Part shown: in pieces, positions 1-11,046 of the stretch
Layout of the letters: each line of letters begins with the position of its first letter
How positions within the stretch are numbered: position 1 is the stretch's first letter
Assembly (NCBI GenBank): GCA_037127255.1
Contig: JBANSL010000007.1
Location: forward strand, 61,861,038 to 61,925,037
DNA from: Persicaria tinctoria
Lineage: Eukaryota > Streptophyta > Magnoliopsida > Caryophyllales > Polygonaceae
Length of the DNA: 64,000 nt
Reading direction: 5' to 3'
Notes under the pieces: model-generated
What the model was told of the DNA's origin: nothing
What the model saw: the letters and a program-made list of their open reading frames with translations, nothing else
The model's database searches: none
Translations under genes and position numbers: made by a program

Positions 1-560
1 TGGCAATCATATCCCTTTAGGACTCGTAGGACTAATTGGATGTGTAGGAAGTTGAATACATGTTGAATATCGACTCGTAGCTTGATATTATGTGTACCTT
101 GGTTAATTCATAATCTTAATGCTATCTCTAGGTTGAATCTTAACCGTGTTAAGGTTATTTAGAGATAAGGGTTGCTAGGACTCGTAGGACTAGTAATTTA
201 CCTAAGATTTGGACAATGACATTGATAGGAAAAGACAAGAACTATAGGCTGAAACAAGGATCGAATTCATCAATCGAAGTGATAAATTGTAGGTGAGCAT
301 ATTCCTCTCCACTGCATTCTACAAACCAATTCACTTTGTTTGCTTATTTCCGCTTTGATAAAAGGCGGATCTTTTCACACCAAAAACCCCCATATTCTCT
401 ATTAGCGATTAGATTTGTACTTGAATTGAATAGATTTCCCTGTGGATCGATCTCTTGCTTACACACTATACTAGTTGTGAGTTTGAGTATTCTTTGGCAA
501 AAACAACGACAGGTTTTCCTCTTGTCACCTGCTACCGGCTATCGTTGGCAAGCGGATATC
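1..560 (+). repeat. probable gypsy LTR 3'-end fragment
   Basis: No convincing coding sequence. The stretch has short repeated phrases built on GACTCGTAGGACTA near 18-38 and 179-193. Around 440-480 it has a segment with 'ccctgtggatcgatctc' followed by 'cacactatactag'. A similar 'gagttcgacccc ... ctatactag' block occurs at 35000-35030 in gypsy debris. That layout is common near the 3' end of plant Athila/Tat-type LTRs, so this is probably an LTR cut by the window edge. No primer site or TSD can be assigned. Confidence 0.35.
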
Positions 561-1334
561 CGCTTTTTAGCCAAAAAAAATCGGATTGGGTTACTCATGC
601 AATGAATTCGGATAAAAGGGTTATTTTAGCAAATGCCCCTTGGATTATTGTGATCCATAGTTACGAAAATAGGTGCAACTATAATAGATCAAGATGGGGG
701 TATATGTAGGGTAGAATTGAGCTCAAATTATAGAAAAAAATAAAATTAAACCAATGAGATATTTTATTTTAAAAAATAATGAAATATAAATATTTTTTTT
801 TTCATTTTAAACACTATTACAATTAATAAATCTAAATGGAAAAGAGAATATCCTACTTTATCATTAAAAAAAATAAGATTAGAAAAGGTAAGAGGTTACC
901 TCTCTCTACCAAGGTAACCCCTTCCCGCCCCTTACCTTAAGGTAGGTAAAACCCATGGTTGCTCATGCTCTTATATAGAAGCTTGAAATTATGAGGCCCT
1001 TAGCATACTCAACGAGAAAAGTTGTAAATTCACCCCTTAAAAATTCAATATTAGACATTTTTTTAAATTAAAAAAAAAAAAAATTATATTTTTGTGTGAA
1101 ATTTTTTTGTCTACCCGTAGACACCCATTTTGTTTATGTTTTTTTTAAATATTACGCCCAATTTCCGTATAAATAAGGTAACTAAATATTATTTGAAAAA
1201 AAATACCCATATACTTCTTTTTTTTTTTAATAAAAAATACCAAAATTTCTACTATCATTTTGCTTATGTTTTTTTTTAAAAAACAATACTAACATTTTTC
1301 CATCTTCCCAACACATTTCTCTCTTCCCAACAAC
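561..1334. other. AT-rich intergenic DNA, no gene seen
   Basis: Mostly A/T tracts. At 889-960 there is a small C-rich segment with short inverted repeats around 'ggttacct' and 'aaggtaacccc', possibly a decayed MITE end. At 1110-1140 the phrase 'gtagacacccattttg' resembles, in inverse, sequence at 61705-61730 inside the TIR element near the right end of the window. No coding sequence is supported. Confidence 0.5.
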
Positions 1335-1335
<1 letters not shown>

Positions 1336-1385
<50 letters not shown>

Positions 1386-1391
1386 GTAATA

Positions 1392-1461
<70 letters not shown>
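1336..1461. repeat. (TAA)n microsatellite
   Basis: About 125 bp of TAA units, interrupted by two TAG-containing variants near 1384-1397. The opposite strand reads as a poly-tyrosine ORF, which is an artefact of the repeat. Confidence 0.97.
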
Positions 1462-1462
<1 letters not shown>

Positions 1463-1613
1463 TGAGTAGATGAAAAGTATAAATAGTAAACAAAAAATTT
1501 AATGGCCCAAGACTCGTGCTCTCCAATTAGAGTGCAAATAATAAAAATTTAAAATGAGGCTCTTAAGTTGATGTGGCAGATAAATTTAAAATGAGGGTAT
1601 TTGTACAACGGAA

Positions 1614-2114
1614 TTGAAACGGGTTGTGGATATTAAATGTGTTGCTACTCAAACGGAGGAAACTCAAGTTAATGGGAGCGCTGTGAGTGTACAAGCTCCG
1701 CCTCCTCCAGGCCAACGCATGAATGACAGTTCAGTGGAGGAAAATGCACTCAAGGCAGACCCGGTCTCTTCCAAGGTCTGCGCCGCACTGGTTGCAACAG
1801 CCTGGGCTGAGGACTCAGGCATTTCAACTTCGGAGAATGGTCGAATAAGGATCAATAGCTATAAAACTCCTCATCCAAAGCGGTGGCAGACTGTTGGAGG
1901 GGTTAGGAAAGGGAGCTATTTGCTCCGAGGCACGTCGAATCGCATCCCTGGTGACATCCAAGTTTCCTTGACAATGGACGAGCTCTATAATGCGCTAGCG
2001 GCTATCAAAGATCCTAAGTCGGGAGATAAGGTTGCTCAATATTTTGCCCTGCTCTCGGAAACTGAGGATGATGAGGAGGGGTCGACAGATGATAAATCAT
2101 ACAAGCCTGGCTGA
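1614..2114 (+). CDS. unrecognised ORF, possibly an exon of a host or captured gene
   Basis: An open frame of about 166 codons begins at a TTG. The first in-frame ATG is at about residue 36, so the left boundary is not a reliable start and an upstream exon is possible. Base composition is clearly less AT-rich than the flanks. The predicted protein is soluble, with no membrane segment. It has a proline-rich stretch near residues 29-33, a basic central part around 'KTPHPKRWQTVGG' (near residues 85-97), and a strongly acidic tail ending in 'SETEDDEEGSTDD'. I do not recognise a domain and see no retroelement motif. Alternatives are the last exon of a gene whose other exons are degraded, or a fragment carried by a DNA transposon. 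No splice acceptor is convincing. Confidence 0.35.
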   Translation: MKRVVDIKCVATQTEETQVNGSAVSVQAPPPPGQRMNDSSVEENALKADPVSSKVCAALVATAWAEDSGISTSENGRIRINSYKTPHPKRWQTVGGVRKGSYLLRGTSNRIPGDIQVSLTMDELYNALAAIKDPKSGDKVAQYFALLSETEDDEEGSTDDKSYKPG

Positions 2115-4255
2115 TCGTGTGTGTTGGTCATCCGTGTAGACTGAGAGGGGTGGTGACGGTCGATATTGATGTTGGAAGGAAATTCTGTCATGGTGCTTTG
2201 TAATATTGCAATGGGGTTTACTGTCATGAGGAGCTGTCTATTATTTGCGTTTTGTGGGCTGGTGGGTCAACTTATGTGGAAGCCGGGTTTGGGTGACTTG
2301 AGAATTAAAATTGTATTGGAATGGGCTATCCGTACTGGGCCTATTCTTCCCCCATTTGCTTTGTAATTCCTGAAGTGAACTTCAGCCTCCTTTTATTTCT
2401 ACATATATTTATATAGGAATATATGTAGGATATTAGGTGTCTGTTTGTTGTTTTGCTTCGGAATTATTTAATAAATGGGGGTAGTGGGTGGTAAAATAGT
2501 GGTAGTATCATTGGGGTAGGTAGTCTCACCGTTTTACGTAGGACCCTGGTTTGGTCCTGCACCTTTTGTTACTCCCTGACTTTATGCCAACATCTATCTA
2601 TTTACCTTTTTAGGCAGATAAAAAAATAAGTTAAGGGACCGAGTTTCGGACCCTCTATGTGCATGCTCTAACAAATTTAAATATTCGTATTTATACGTAA
2701 CAATATTCATACTTTTCGCATTTACAACACTTTCTTTCGGCTTAATTATTGGCTAACTGAAGCCTGTCTTTCATGATGCCTTGTTATCCTCTGCCCATGA
2801 TCTTTGTGATTTGTTTTATCATCCAAACCCAACAACTAGCGCCACTTATTTCGCCTCTCCTTCAAAATTTAATTGTTATTCTAATCCGAATAGAAACATG
2901 CTCAACAACGTTCCACACAAAAAAATCTCTAAAATAGAATATTAAAAGTTATATATTTTGTAATACATTTTTTGCCCAATAATTATTGCCTTTTCTCCCT
3001 TACTCAACTATAGTTTTCATTCCACCAAACACCAACCGTTACCTCTCTTCAACCCTTATAATCCAAAAAAATAATTTTTGTTCCAATAATCTTCTTCATT
3101 CCTCAAAAAACAATCCACTATCAAACATGCACTTCGTGAAATATTATAAGCTTATGATATTAATCACAATTATCTACCAATGTTAGGATATTTAGTGCAA
3201 TTTACCCAAAAAAATATTTAGTAATGTTTATGAATAAATCATTTTATCGGATCATTCTACAAAAGCTAATAATAATTGTTATCTTGAAACTAATATTAAT
3301 GGTACAAAAAGCTAGAACTATCAAAGGTTATATAACAGTAAGTCAACATAATTGCCAACTTTGAAAGTAATTTAAATTAGCTAGAATAGTACTCGTATAT
3401 AATAACTTATACTAGTCTACTATGGTGGCCTTTTCGAAAGGAAGAATAAATATAATTGTAGTGTCCTCTGTGCTTATTTTCCACCTCTTATTTAGAAGAA
3501 GATAATTCTATGTTTTTTTTTTCAATTTATATTATAATTTGTATCATGGAATCCGAACTCAATTTTCCCAATTAATAACAAAAATTAATTGCAAAAATTT
3601 TAGTACGTCCCTAATTAACCATTTAATAAAATCAATGAAAAAGTAGGGTATTTAAACTGATATTAAATACCTGATATTTTAGATCTATTTTTTGTCATTA
3701 AAAAAAAATGGTAAAATCCACCTATAGTCTCTGAAATTTGATCAAATATTCAAACGGGTCCTTAAATTTTATTTTTGTTAATAAAAATCCCTGAACTTTG
3801 ATGTTTTTTACACATTCATAGAAAAATTAGGAAAACAATGCGTAGTTTTTTCTCTTATCAAAGAAAACCTTTATTTGTAAACGATTTTGTAAAATTTAGG
3901 AATGAATGATTTAAAAAAAATTATCAAACTTAAGAACATGCAAGACGTGGAAACAAATAGCGGAGCATCCAAGGAAAGTAGTATCTATATATATATCATT
4001 TATATATCATCCAACACGAGTTTTTTAATATTGGAGGTGAGCATATATAGGTTGATTTTTATTCCTTTGAATAGCTTTTGTTTTTATATAATCCCGTCTA
4101 ATTATATTAAAAAAACGAAAGACATGGCGATCAATAAATTAGGCTCACTCCTCCATTTGTAAGATTGATCATCTCCGGCCTCCATTGTACACCTCTTCCC
4201 CCTCCATCCATAAGCCACAATCAACAACATTTACAATTCCCAAATCATTCCATAT
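2115..4255. other. intergenic region upstream of the fucosyltransferase gene
   Basis: AT-rich and without a supported gene; the few short ORFs have no recognisable content. Around 3984-4008 there are TATA-like runs, and 4165-4255 is CT/CA-rich, as expected of a 5' UTR and promoter for the gene starting at 4256. The promoter was not located precisely. Confidence 0.5.
3711..3805 (+). repeat. possible Mutator-like terminal fragment
   Basis: Imperfect sub-repeats of the type 'gtctctgaaatttg', 'gggtccttaaatttt' and 'atccctgaactttg' follow one another. This resembles the ends of many plant Mutator-like elements. No partner inverted repeat or TSD was found, so the assignment is weak. Confidence 0.25.
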
Positions 4256-6697
4256 ATGAGGAATAAAGGCTCAAAACAAACACAAGGAGGAGGTTTCAGC
4301 TTCTTTATCGGGAGATGGAGAACCTTCTTGTGTGGCCTGATTCTACTCATCATCCCTCTGGCTTTTCTTTTGTACCAAAACCACACCTCCTACCCCGTCT
4401 GGAGCTTGTGGAGACCGGAGATTGCATCGCCGTCCACCACTCGAGCTGATCGGAATCAAAGCGTTGAGCGGCCACCCGCAACCACAGGTACACCGTACTA
4501 TTTAATTTCGTAAGTCGACAGACTGTCTCGATCGACTTGATGTTGTTATGTTGACTTATTATATATTGATTGATTCATGAAGCATTCACAGGTTTGATTT
4601 GATAGGTATTCCCTATTTAATTTTTTTCTTTGAAAAAATATTACAGAGTGAGTGGTCGACTTGTTTGCCTGTTTGGTTACGTTTGTCACAAGTCCATTTT
4701 GTCACCCCTAGATTGCACCTCTCCTTAATCCCAGGCAAACCCAATACATCTCTTCCCATCTCCCACCCCCCTTTGTCCCACGCCAAACACCCCTTAATTC
4801 TTGTCAATACATATACCAACCGCTCAACAATCCAGGTACAAAAATGGGAGACATCATGTAAGGTTTTCTTTATTCATTAATTAAATACAACAACAAGCGT
4901 AGTAAATCCTGCTTGGTACGTTTTACAAAATTATAAGGAAGTACTTCTAATTACAGACCTTGTAATCCCACGGTTGCATCTCGCCATCCGCGCAATGTCA
5001 GTGCTGGTTTCCTGGGTCGGTGGGCAGAGTGTCGAATGCGAGAAATTGACCGTGCGGATAACAACCCTTAACATTTTCAATTATACAGGAAATGAACATA
5101 TAATTTAGCTACTTTATCAATGTGTCAGTAATAGTTGCTCTCCCTTGTTTCCAAAGGTACAAACAATCAAAGAAAAGTTTGGTCTCCACCGCCGATCCCG
5201 GATCATACGCTAGACGATCGAGACTCGAGGAGGACTTCATCTCCGCCGTCCCCAAACCCGAAAAACCACACCACAAAGAACTCCGCCACCGGAAACAAAC
5301 TCCTCGACGGGCTGCTTCAGCTTGGTTTCGAAGAGCAATCTTGCTTAAGCCGGTACGAGTCCCACCTCTACCGAAAGCCGTCCCCACACAAGCCATCACC
5401 GCGACTCCTCTCAAAGCTACGCAGCTACGAGCAACTCCACAGGCGTTGTGGCCCCAAATCATTGCAGTATAACATCACACTAGCAAAGCTGAACGAGTCC
5501 AAACAGATCCCGAATACCGTAGACTGCAATTACATTGTGTGGGAGCCGGTAAATGGCCTCGGAAACCGGATGCTGAGCCTTACGGCCACATTCCTCTATG
5601 CAATGCTGACTAACCGAGTTCTTCTCGTTGCTTTCGAGGCCGAGATGTCGGGCGTGTTCTGTGAGCCGTTTCTCAATTCGACATGGAAGCTACCGACCGA
5701 TTTCCCCTACAGGAACAAGATTGATGTCCTGCCGAAGTATGCAAGCTTGGTGAAGGGCGTAATGGAAAGCGAAAACAGCAGCGAATTGGCGAATTCAATT
5801 GAGGTCCCTCCTTTCCTATTTGTTCATTTGCAGCATGAGAGCCAAGAATACGAGAGGTTTTTCCATTGCGGTGAAGGCCAGGCGATACTCGAGAGGGCAC
5901 CGTTCTTGATCCTGAGGTCGGATCAGTACTTTGTGCCGTCCCTTTTCATGATCCCGTCATTCGAAAAGGAGCTAAGCGCATTGTTTCCGGAGAAAGACAC
6001 CGTCTTCCACCACTTGGGTAGGTACCTTTTGAGCCCATCAAACCAAGTTTGGAGGGAAATCACGGGGTTTTACAAGGCCAATTTGTCGAAGGCGGATACG
6101 AAAGTTGGGATCCAAGTGAGGGTATTTTTTCCGAAGCAAACACAAGCTAAGACTGTCACCGAAGTCATCCTTGCTTGCACTCAAACAAACAACATTTTGC
6201 CCAAATTGGATCCGATGAAAGTTGCATCGAAGAACAAGACCTCCAACACCAAGGCAGTCTTGGTAACGTCGTTGTACAAAGAGTACTCGGATAATCTGAG
6301 AGAGATTTACAAGGAAGGGGCAACGACAACAGGGGAGGCGGTGCGAGTGTTCCAGCCGAGCCACGAGGAGATGCAAAGGTTCCACAACAACAGCCATCAT
6401 GTGAAGGCATTGACGGAGATGTATTTGCTGAGCCTTTGCGATAAGCTTGTGACGAGTGGGTTCTCTACTTTCGGGTATGTGGCTCGAGGTTTGGGAGCAA
6501 AGCAGGCGTGGATTATGGATATGCGGTTCCAGGATCCGCCATGTCGGAAAGCCATGTCGATAGAGCCTTGCTACCATTTTGCGCCAAGGTATGATTGCGA
6601 GAGGAGGATCCAAGTCAAGCATATAAGCTCGGTTTTTCCGAACATGAGGCAGTGTGAGGATATGGGGATCGGCGTGAAGATGGTCAGGGAAGCTTGA
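4256..6697 (+). CDS. galactoside/xyloglucan alpha-fucosyltransferase (GT37, FUT1-like), two exons
   Basis: Joining 4256-4487 and 5157-6697 gives 590 codons plus TGA. The exon 1 donor (ACAG|GTACAC) and exon 2 acceptor (CCAAAG|GTACAA) are in matching phase, splitting one Gly codon 1+2. The product looks like a Golgi type II membrane enzyme: a short basic N-terminus, one hydrophobic segment at about residues 23-40, an N-H-T sequon just after it, a variable stem, and a C-terminal catalytic domain. Plant GT37 signatures are visible: 'CLSRYESHLYRKPSP' early in exon 2, N210-GLGN followed by 'RMLSLTATFLYAML', the GIQVRVF block at about 395-401, and 'SGFSTFGYVARGLG' near 511-524. Enzymes of this family move L-fucose from GDP-fucose to galactose on xyloglucan or arabinogalactan glycans; the acceptor cannot be told from sequence. 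The length is somewhat above the roughly 560 residues usual for FUT1. No disabling change is seen. Confidence 0.93.
4488..5156 (+). other. intron of the fucosyltransferase gene
   Basis: A 669-bp GT...AG intron, AT-rich. The two flanking coding segments restore one uninterrupted frame (phase 1). Exon 1 holds only the cytoplasmic tail, membrane anchor and start of the stem; exon 2 holds the whole catalytic domain. Confidence 0.85.
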
Positions 6698-7751
6698 GTC
6701 ATCCACTCGTTGGTTAAGGTTCAAATTAAGCAAAGCAAACCATTCCATTTTGGTTATAGTTTTTTGGGGTTCATTCATGCCTAGCTAGATTTTTTGTTGT
6801 TGAAATTTACAAGTGATGTATACAAAATCATATGAAACACTAGTACTCTCTCCGATCATCTTCATTTGATTCTTTAGGTGAACAAATTTAATCATCAAAT
6901 GTTTTAGATTTTTTTAGATTTTAGGAAGTAATCAATTTTATTAGGTTGTACTCGTTTCATTTTATGTTTTGCTAAAACTATATAAAATATTAAACTTTTT
7001 ATTTTTTATAATTTCATACTTATTATTATTATGTATGAATTTATATAAAAAAAATAAGAAGAATGTGATATATATTTTACATAGTTTTTATCATTATAAA
7101 AAACGTACATCAATCGTAAACGATACGGGTGGTTTTTAACTTCTTCTTTTTTCACTCTCCAGACATAGTAAGTATTGCCAATTACAAAATAGTATAATAT
7201 CGTAGATAGGATGTGTTGTATAGATATAAATGGGGCAGAAGCGCGGGATTCATATCAAGAACAATCGAAAACACAAAATGAAAGCAAAGACGAACAAGAA
7301 AATTTTGTTTAAGAGGTTTGAATTCAACCCTAATCCTCCATGGCCTCAGAAGTTGACCCTATATCCACTATAATACTTGTAAAGGGACAAACAAGCAAGA
7401 TATACAGACAAATCCTAAGTATAACCGAAAATGCAAGTCTAATAAGAGAAGTAAGAGAGTTTAAGAGAAAATCCACCTAATATAGGAACCGAGAGACCGA
7501 CAAGAATCTTCGATGAAAGCTACTGGGCCTCCATCCATTTGGCCCATAGTTGGGATTCATTATGGGCTTCTTTCCATTGGGCCAATAGTTGGGATTCATT
7601 ATGGGTCAAGTTCATTTGGGCTTTAGGAAATCATATATGTAGCTATATAATTTAACTTATATCATTATCACCCCACTAAACTCGTCACAGGATCGAACCA
7701 TTAAGGTTGAATATGACTCGGTTGGATTTAGTGAGAACCAAGCATCAATTG
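6698..7751. other. 3' flank of the gene and decayed repeat DNA
   Basis: 6698 to about 6840 probably includes the 3' UTR. Near 6845, 'tactctctccgatc' resembles the start of a Stowaway-type MITE, but no matching end was found. 7545-7605 has an imperfect tandem copy of a roughly 44-bp unit containing 'gttgggattcattatggg'. 7665-7700 ('caccccactaaactcgtc') resembles sequence next to copia LTRs. No gene is supported. Confidence 0.45.
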
Positions 7752-7999
7752 TGAAGAACTTTGATTTGGGGAATTTTCTGGTTGTATTGATTAATTGAAC
7801 AGAAAAGCTACAAAAGGCAGTATATATACACACCATTAGGCGCTACTAAACACTCACTAACACTAGAGCTAACAACCGTCTTAACTAACTCTAACAACTT
7901 CTAAAACTTTATGAATTAGAGTTACATGAGCCGGGCTCAAAGCCCTTAATGGGAGAGATGGATGAGTGGGCTGGAGGCCCAGGCCCAGTATCTTCTACA
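7752..7999 (-). repeat. copia-1 3' LTR
   Basis: 248 bp, differing from 12657-12904 at three sites. TATATATA at 7821-7828 is a likely LTR promoter TATA box, read on the minus strand. Confidence 0.95.
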
Positions 8000-9213
8000 G
8001 CCCCCCCACAAGCCGGACATAGGAGAACCATTAAGCCGAGCTTGAGACACATCGAATGATGGTGCGCAGCGCCAAGCGCTTTCGTGAATACGTCTGCAAC
8101 CTGAAGATCAGTGGGGACGAAGGAAGGATGGATGAAACCATCAGCAATGAGCTCCCGAATGAAGTGTACATCAATCTGAATATGTTTTGTCCGCTCATGA
8201 AAAACGGGATTGATGGATAGCTGAATAGCGGCTTTGTTATCACAAAACAAAGCAATTGGAAGTTGTACTAGGACCAGTAGATCAGTGAGAAGACCATGAA
8301 GCCACACAACTTCACTCGACGTTGCTGACATACTATGGTATTCACTCTCTGCAGTGGATTTGGAGACGGTGCGCTGTTTCTTGGTCTTCCATGACACAAT
8401 TGAGTCTCCAAGAAAAACGCAATAACCTGTGAGTGAGCGCGCAGAGAAAGGACAGCTGCCCCAATCGGCATCACTGTAAGCTCGTAACTGTAGAGAAGAA
8501 GACGAGGGATAGAAGAGGGTGTAGTTGAACGAACCCTTAAGATATTTCAATAGATGGATCACAGCCTGAAGATGAGGAACCCGAGGTTCGGATACGAACT
8601 GACTCAATTGTTGTACAGAGTATGTGATGTCCGGGCGAGTGAGGCTCAAATATAGAAGACGACCCACTAATCGTCTGTATAGCTCAGGATCAGGCAACAG
8701 ATCACCCTCAGAAGGAGTAAGTTGAAGCCTGTGTTGCATAGGAAATAAGGCTGGCTTGCAATCCAGTAAACCAGAGTTGGAGAGGATGTCAAGAATAAAT
8801 TTGCGTTGATTGATGAACAAACCTCCATCAGTCCGAGAGATCTCCATTCCTAAGAAGTATCTAGCATTCCCAAGATCCTTGATTGTGAAGGTCTCATGGA
8901 GATAATCTTTGAGAGCTAGAATATCAGGCAATGAGTCACCAGTTAATAGAATGTCGTCGACATAGACCAGGGCTAAGGTTTGGCATCCAAGACGACCTTT
9001 TGTGAACAAAGAGTGATCAAACTGGGACTGACAGAAGCCTTTCTGAATCAGAAAGTTCTTAAGATTCAGGTTCCATTGCCTGCTCGCCTGCTTCAGGCCA
9101 TATAAGGAGCGAGTAAGCTTGCAAACTTGACCAGGAACTGCTTTAGAATATCCATCTGGGGGAATCATATAAACCTCTTCATCAAGAGAGCCGTGGAGGA
9201 AAGCGTTGTTCAT
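7909..9213 (-). pseudogene. copia-1 reverse transcriptase (C-terminal part) and RNase H
   Basis: 434 codons, beginning inside the RT domain at 'MNNAFLHGSLDEEVYM', which is normally internal in copia pol. The catalytic YVDD motif is present in 'YVDDILLTGD', and the 'SLYGLKQASRQW' block is well kept. RNase H follows, with the conserved 'SKSTAESEYHSMS' and 'KHIQIDVHFIREL' segments. The last roughly 35 residues run through the polypurine tract and into the LTR and are probably not functional. The N-terminal half of RT is in another frame upstream (9216-10787), so this is a broken part of one pol ORF. Confidence 0.9.
8000..8010 (-). other. copia-1 polypurine tract
   Basis: The minus strand reads TGTGGGGGGGC immediately before the 3' LTR, the expected plus-strand priming site. 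The RT/RNase H frame stays open through it into the LTR. Confidence 0.8.
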
Positions 9214-9215
9214 GT

Positions 9216-10787
9216 CTAATTGATGAAGAGGCCAGTTTCTAGTAGCTGCAAGTGCAAGACGAGCCTTGTGTCTGTAACCGGGGAGAATGTGTGTTTGTAA
9301 TCTCTATCTTTCACTTGATTGAAACCCTTGGCAACCAGACGAGCCTTGTGTCTCTCAACAGTTCCATCAGCACGATATTTGACTTTAAACACCCATTTGG
9401 AACCAATAGCCTTCTTCCCAGGAGGCAGTGATGTCAATTGCCAAGTCTGGTTGTCTTTCAGAGCCTGAAGTTCTTTAGCCATAGCCTCTTCCCACTCATG
9501 ATGACCTCTAGCCTGAGCAATACTGTGGGGTTCAAATGTGTTAAGCATACAGGCAAGTGAAGATATAAACTCTGTGGGAAGATGGGAAAGGTGTTGTTGG
9601 GTAAACACAGTAAAGGATTGAGATGTGGAACTCTCAGGTGAAAGTAAGGGCCGAGATGGAAGAGAAGAGCATAAGAAATCAGTGAGTCGTGCTGGCATGG
9701 AAATAGGACGAGAGGAGCGTCTAGGTATGTTGATAACTGGTTCAGTGTGGTGATGATCTGAACCAGTAACATCATTTCCTGGGGAATCAACATGAGTAGC
9801 AGCAGTATCCCTCAATTGATCTCCTTCAATCCCAATGCTAGAAGTATCCTCAACTCTAGATGTCTCATGAACAATTTCATTCAGATTATTGTCTGATCCT
9901 GTGTGAGGAGGAGATATCCTAGAACCCTCAATACTATCTGTGAGAGAGTCAAACCTGATCAAAGGTAAGTTGTCATTCTGAACTCCATGTTGGCGAGTCT
10001 CTAAGTCCTTAAAAGGAAATTTATCCTCCTTAAACACAACATGTCTAGCAGAGAAAATAGTATGAGTTTGAAGGTCATAGATTCTATAACCTTTTTGCCC
10101 TTGGGCATATCCTAGAAGAACTCCCTTGATAGCAGAAGGGGCAAATTTATCCTTGCATACTTTGCTCTTACTAGCAAAGCATAAACATCCAATGACTCTC
10201 AATTCATCATAGGATGGCACCTGTTTATACAGCAACTCATAAGGAGTTTTTCCACCAGCAATAGTGGAGGGAAGTTTATTAATGAGGTGAGTGGCACTTA
10301 AAATGCATTCACCCCAGAATCTAATGGGCATATGAGCATGTAACCTGATGGATCTAGCTGTCTCAACCAAATGCCTGTGCTTTCTTTCCACACGGCCATT
10401 TTGTTGAGGTACCTCGGGAATAGATCTTTGATGAAGTATCCATTTGGAAGCCATGACCTCAGCACATCTCTTTTGGACAAATTCAGTACCATTGTCTGTT
10501 CTGAAACATTTGATGGTTACACTGAACTGATTCTCAATCAAAGCAACAAAGCTTTCTATAAGAGAAGGGACTTGAAGCTTATCCCTGATCAGATAGGTCC
10601 ATGTACATCGAGTGTGGTCATCCAATATAGTCAAGAAATATTTAGCACCTGACAGAAAAGGCACTTTGTAGGGACCCCAAAGATCCATATGTACCAAATC
10701 AAAAGGATGACTAGCTCTAGACATACTCTTAGTGAAAGGCAATTTATGATGCTTGCATAATGCACATACTTCACAAAAAAAATCCAT
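9216..10787 (-). pseudogene. copia-1 integrase core and N-terminal reverse transcriptase
   Basis: 523 codons. The first part holds the second half of the integrase zinc-binding motif ('CEVCALCKHHKLPF'). The DDE core follows, with 'DLVHMDLWGPYKV', 'FRTDNGTEFV' and 'PQQNGRVERKHRHLVETAR'. After a variable linker the RT begins at 'WEEAMAKELQALKDNQTW' and 'KWVFKVKYRADGTVERHKARLVAKGF'. The frame is lost near 9260-9300, where the product diverges to 'LHLQLLETGLFIN' and stops, while the expected continuation sits in the next frame. The left boundary is also artificial: the integrase N-terminus is in the frame at about 11046-10771. Confidence 0.9.
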
Positions 10788-11046
10788 CTAAATCATGTGA
10801 TTTGCAAAAAACCAAATGTCTCATCTTAGAAACTGATGAGTGACCAAGTCTAGCATGTAAAACATGTAAAGGAGTTTCATCAAGACAGGTCTTACAGGAG
10901 TTGACAACTCTTTTATTCAAATAAGAAATTCCATTTCTGAGAAGAGACTCTCTAGCCAGCAACTTGTATAAACCTCCTTCTGCCTTTCCTCTAGCCACAT
11001 TAGTTCTAGTTGTAAGGTCCTGAATAACAAAGGCAACATCATTAAT
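10771..11046 (-). pseudogene. copia-1 GAG-pre-integrase / integrase zinc-finger segment
   Basis: A short frame between the gag-protease and integrase frames. It reads 'IQDLTTRTNVARGKAEGGLYKL' in its upstream part and then 'HARLGHSSVSKMRHLV', the histidine half of the HHCC zinc finger. It is separated from the integrase core by an indel at a run of eight A (10775-10782 on the plus strand), and from gag-protease by a shift near 11046. Confidence 0.85.

Noticed and set aside
1335..1526. Minus-strand ORF of nearly pure tyrosine
   Set aside because: It is the translation of the TAA microsatellite.
3902..4162. 86-codon ORF just upstream of the fucosyltransferase gene
   Set aside because: AT-rich, no recognisable feature, and it lies in the likely promoter region.
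5109..6778. Long antisense and alternative-frame ORFs over the fucosyltransferase exon 2 (for example 246 codons at 6038-6778 minus)
   Set aside because: They overlap a clear GT37 coding frame and have no domain; they are a by-product of moderate GC content.
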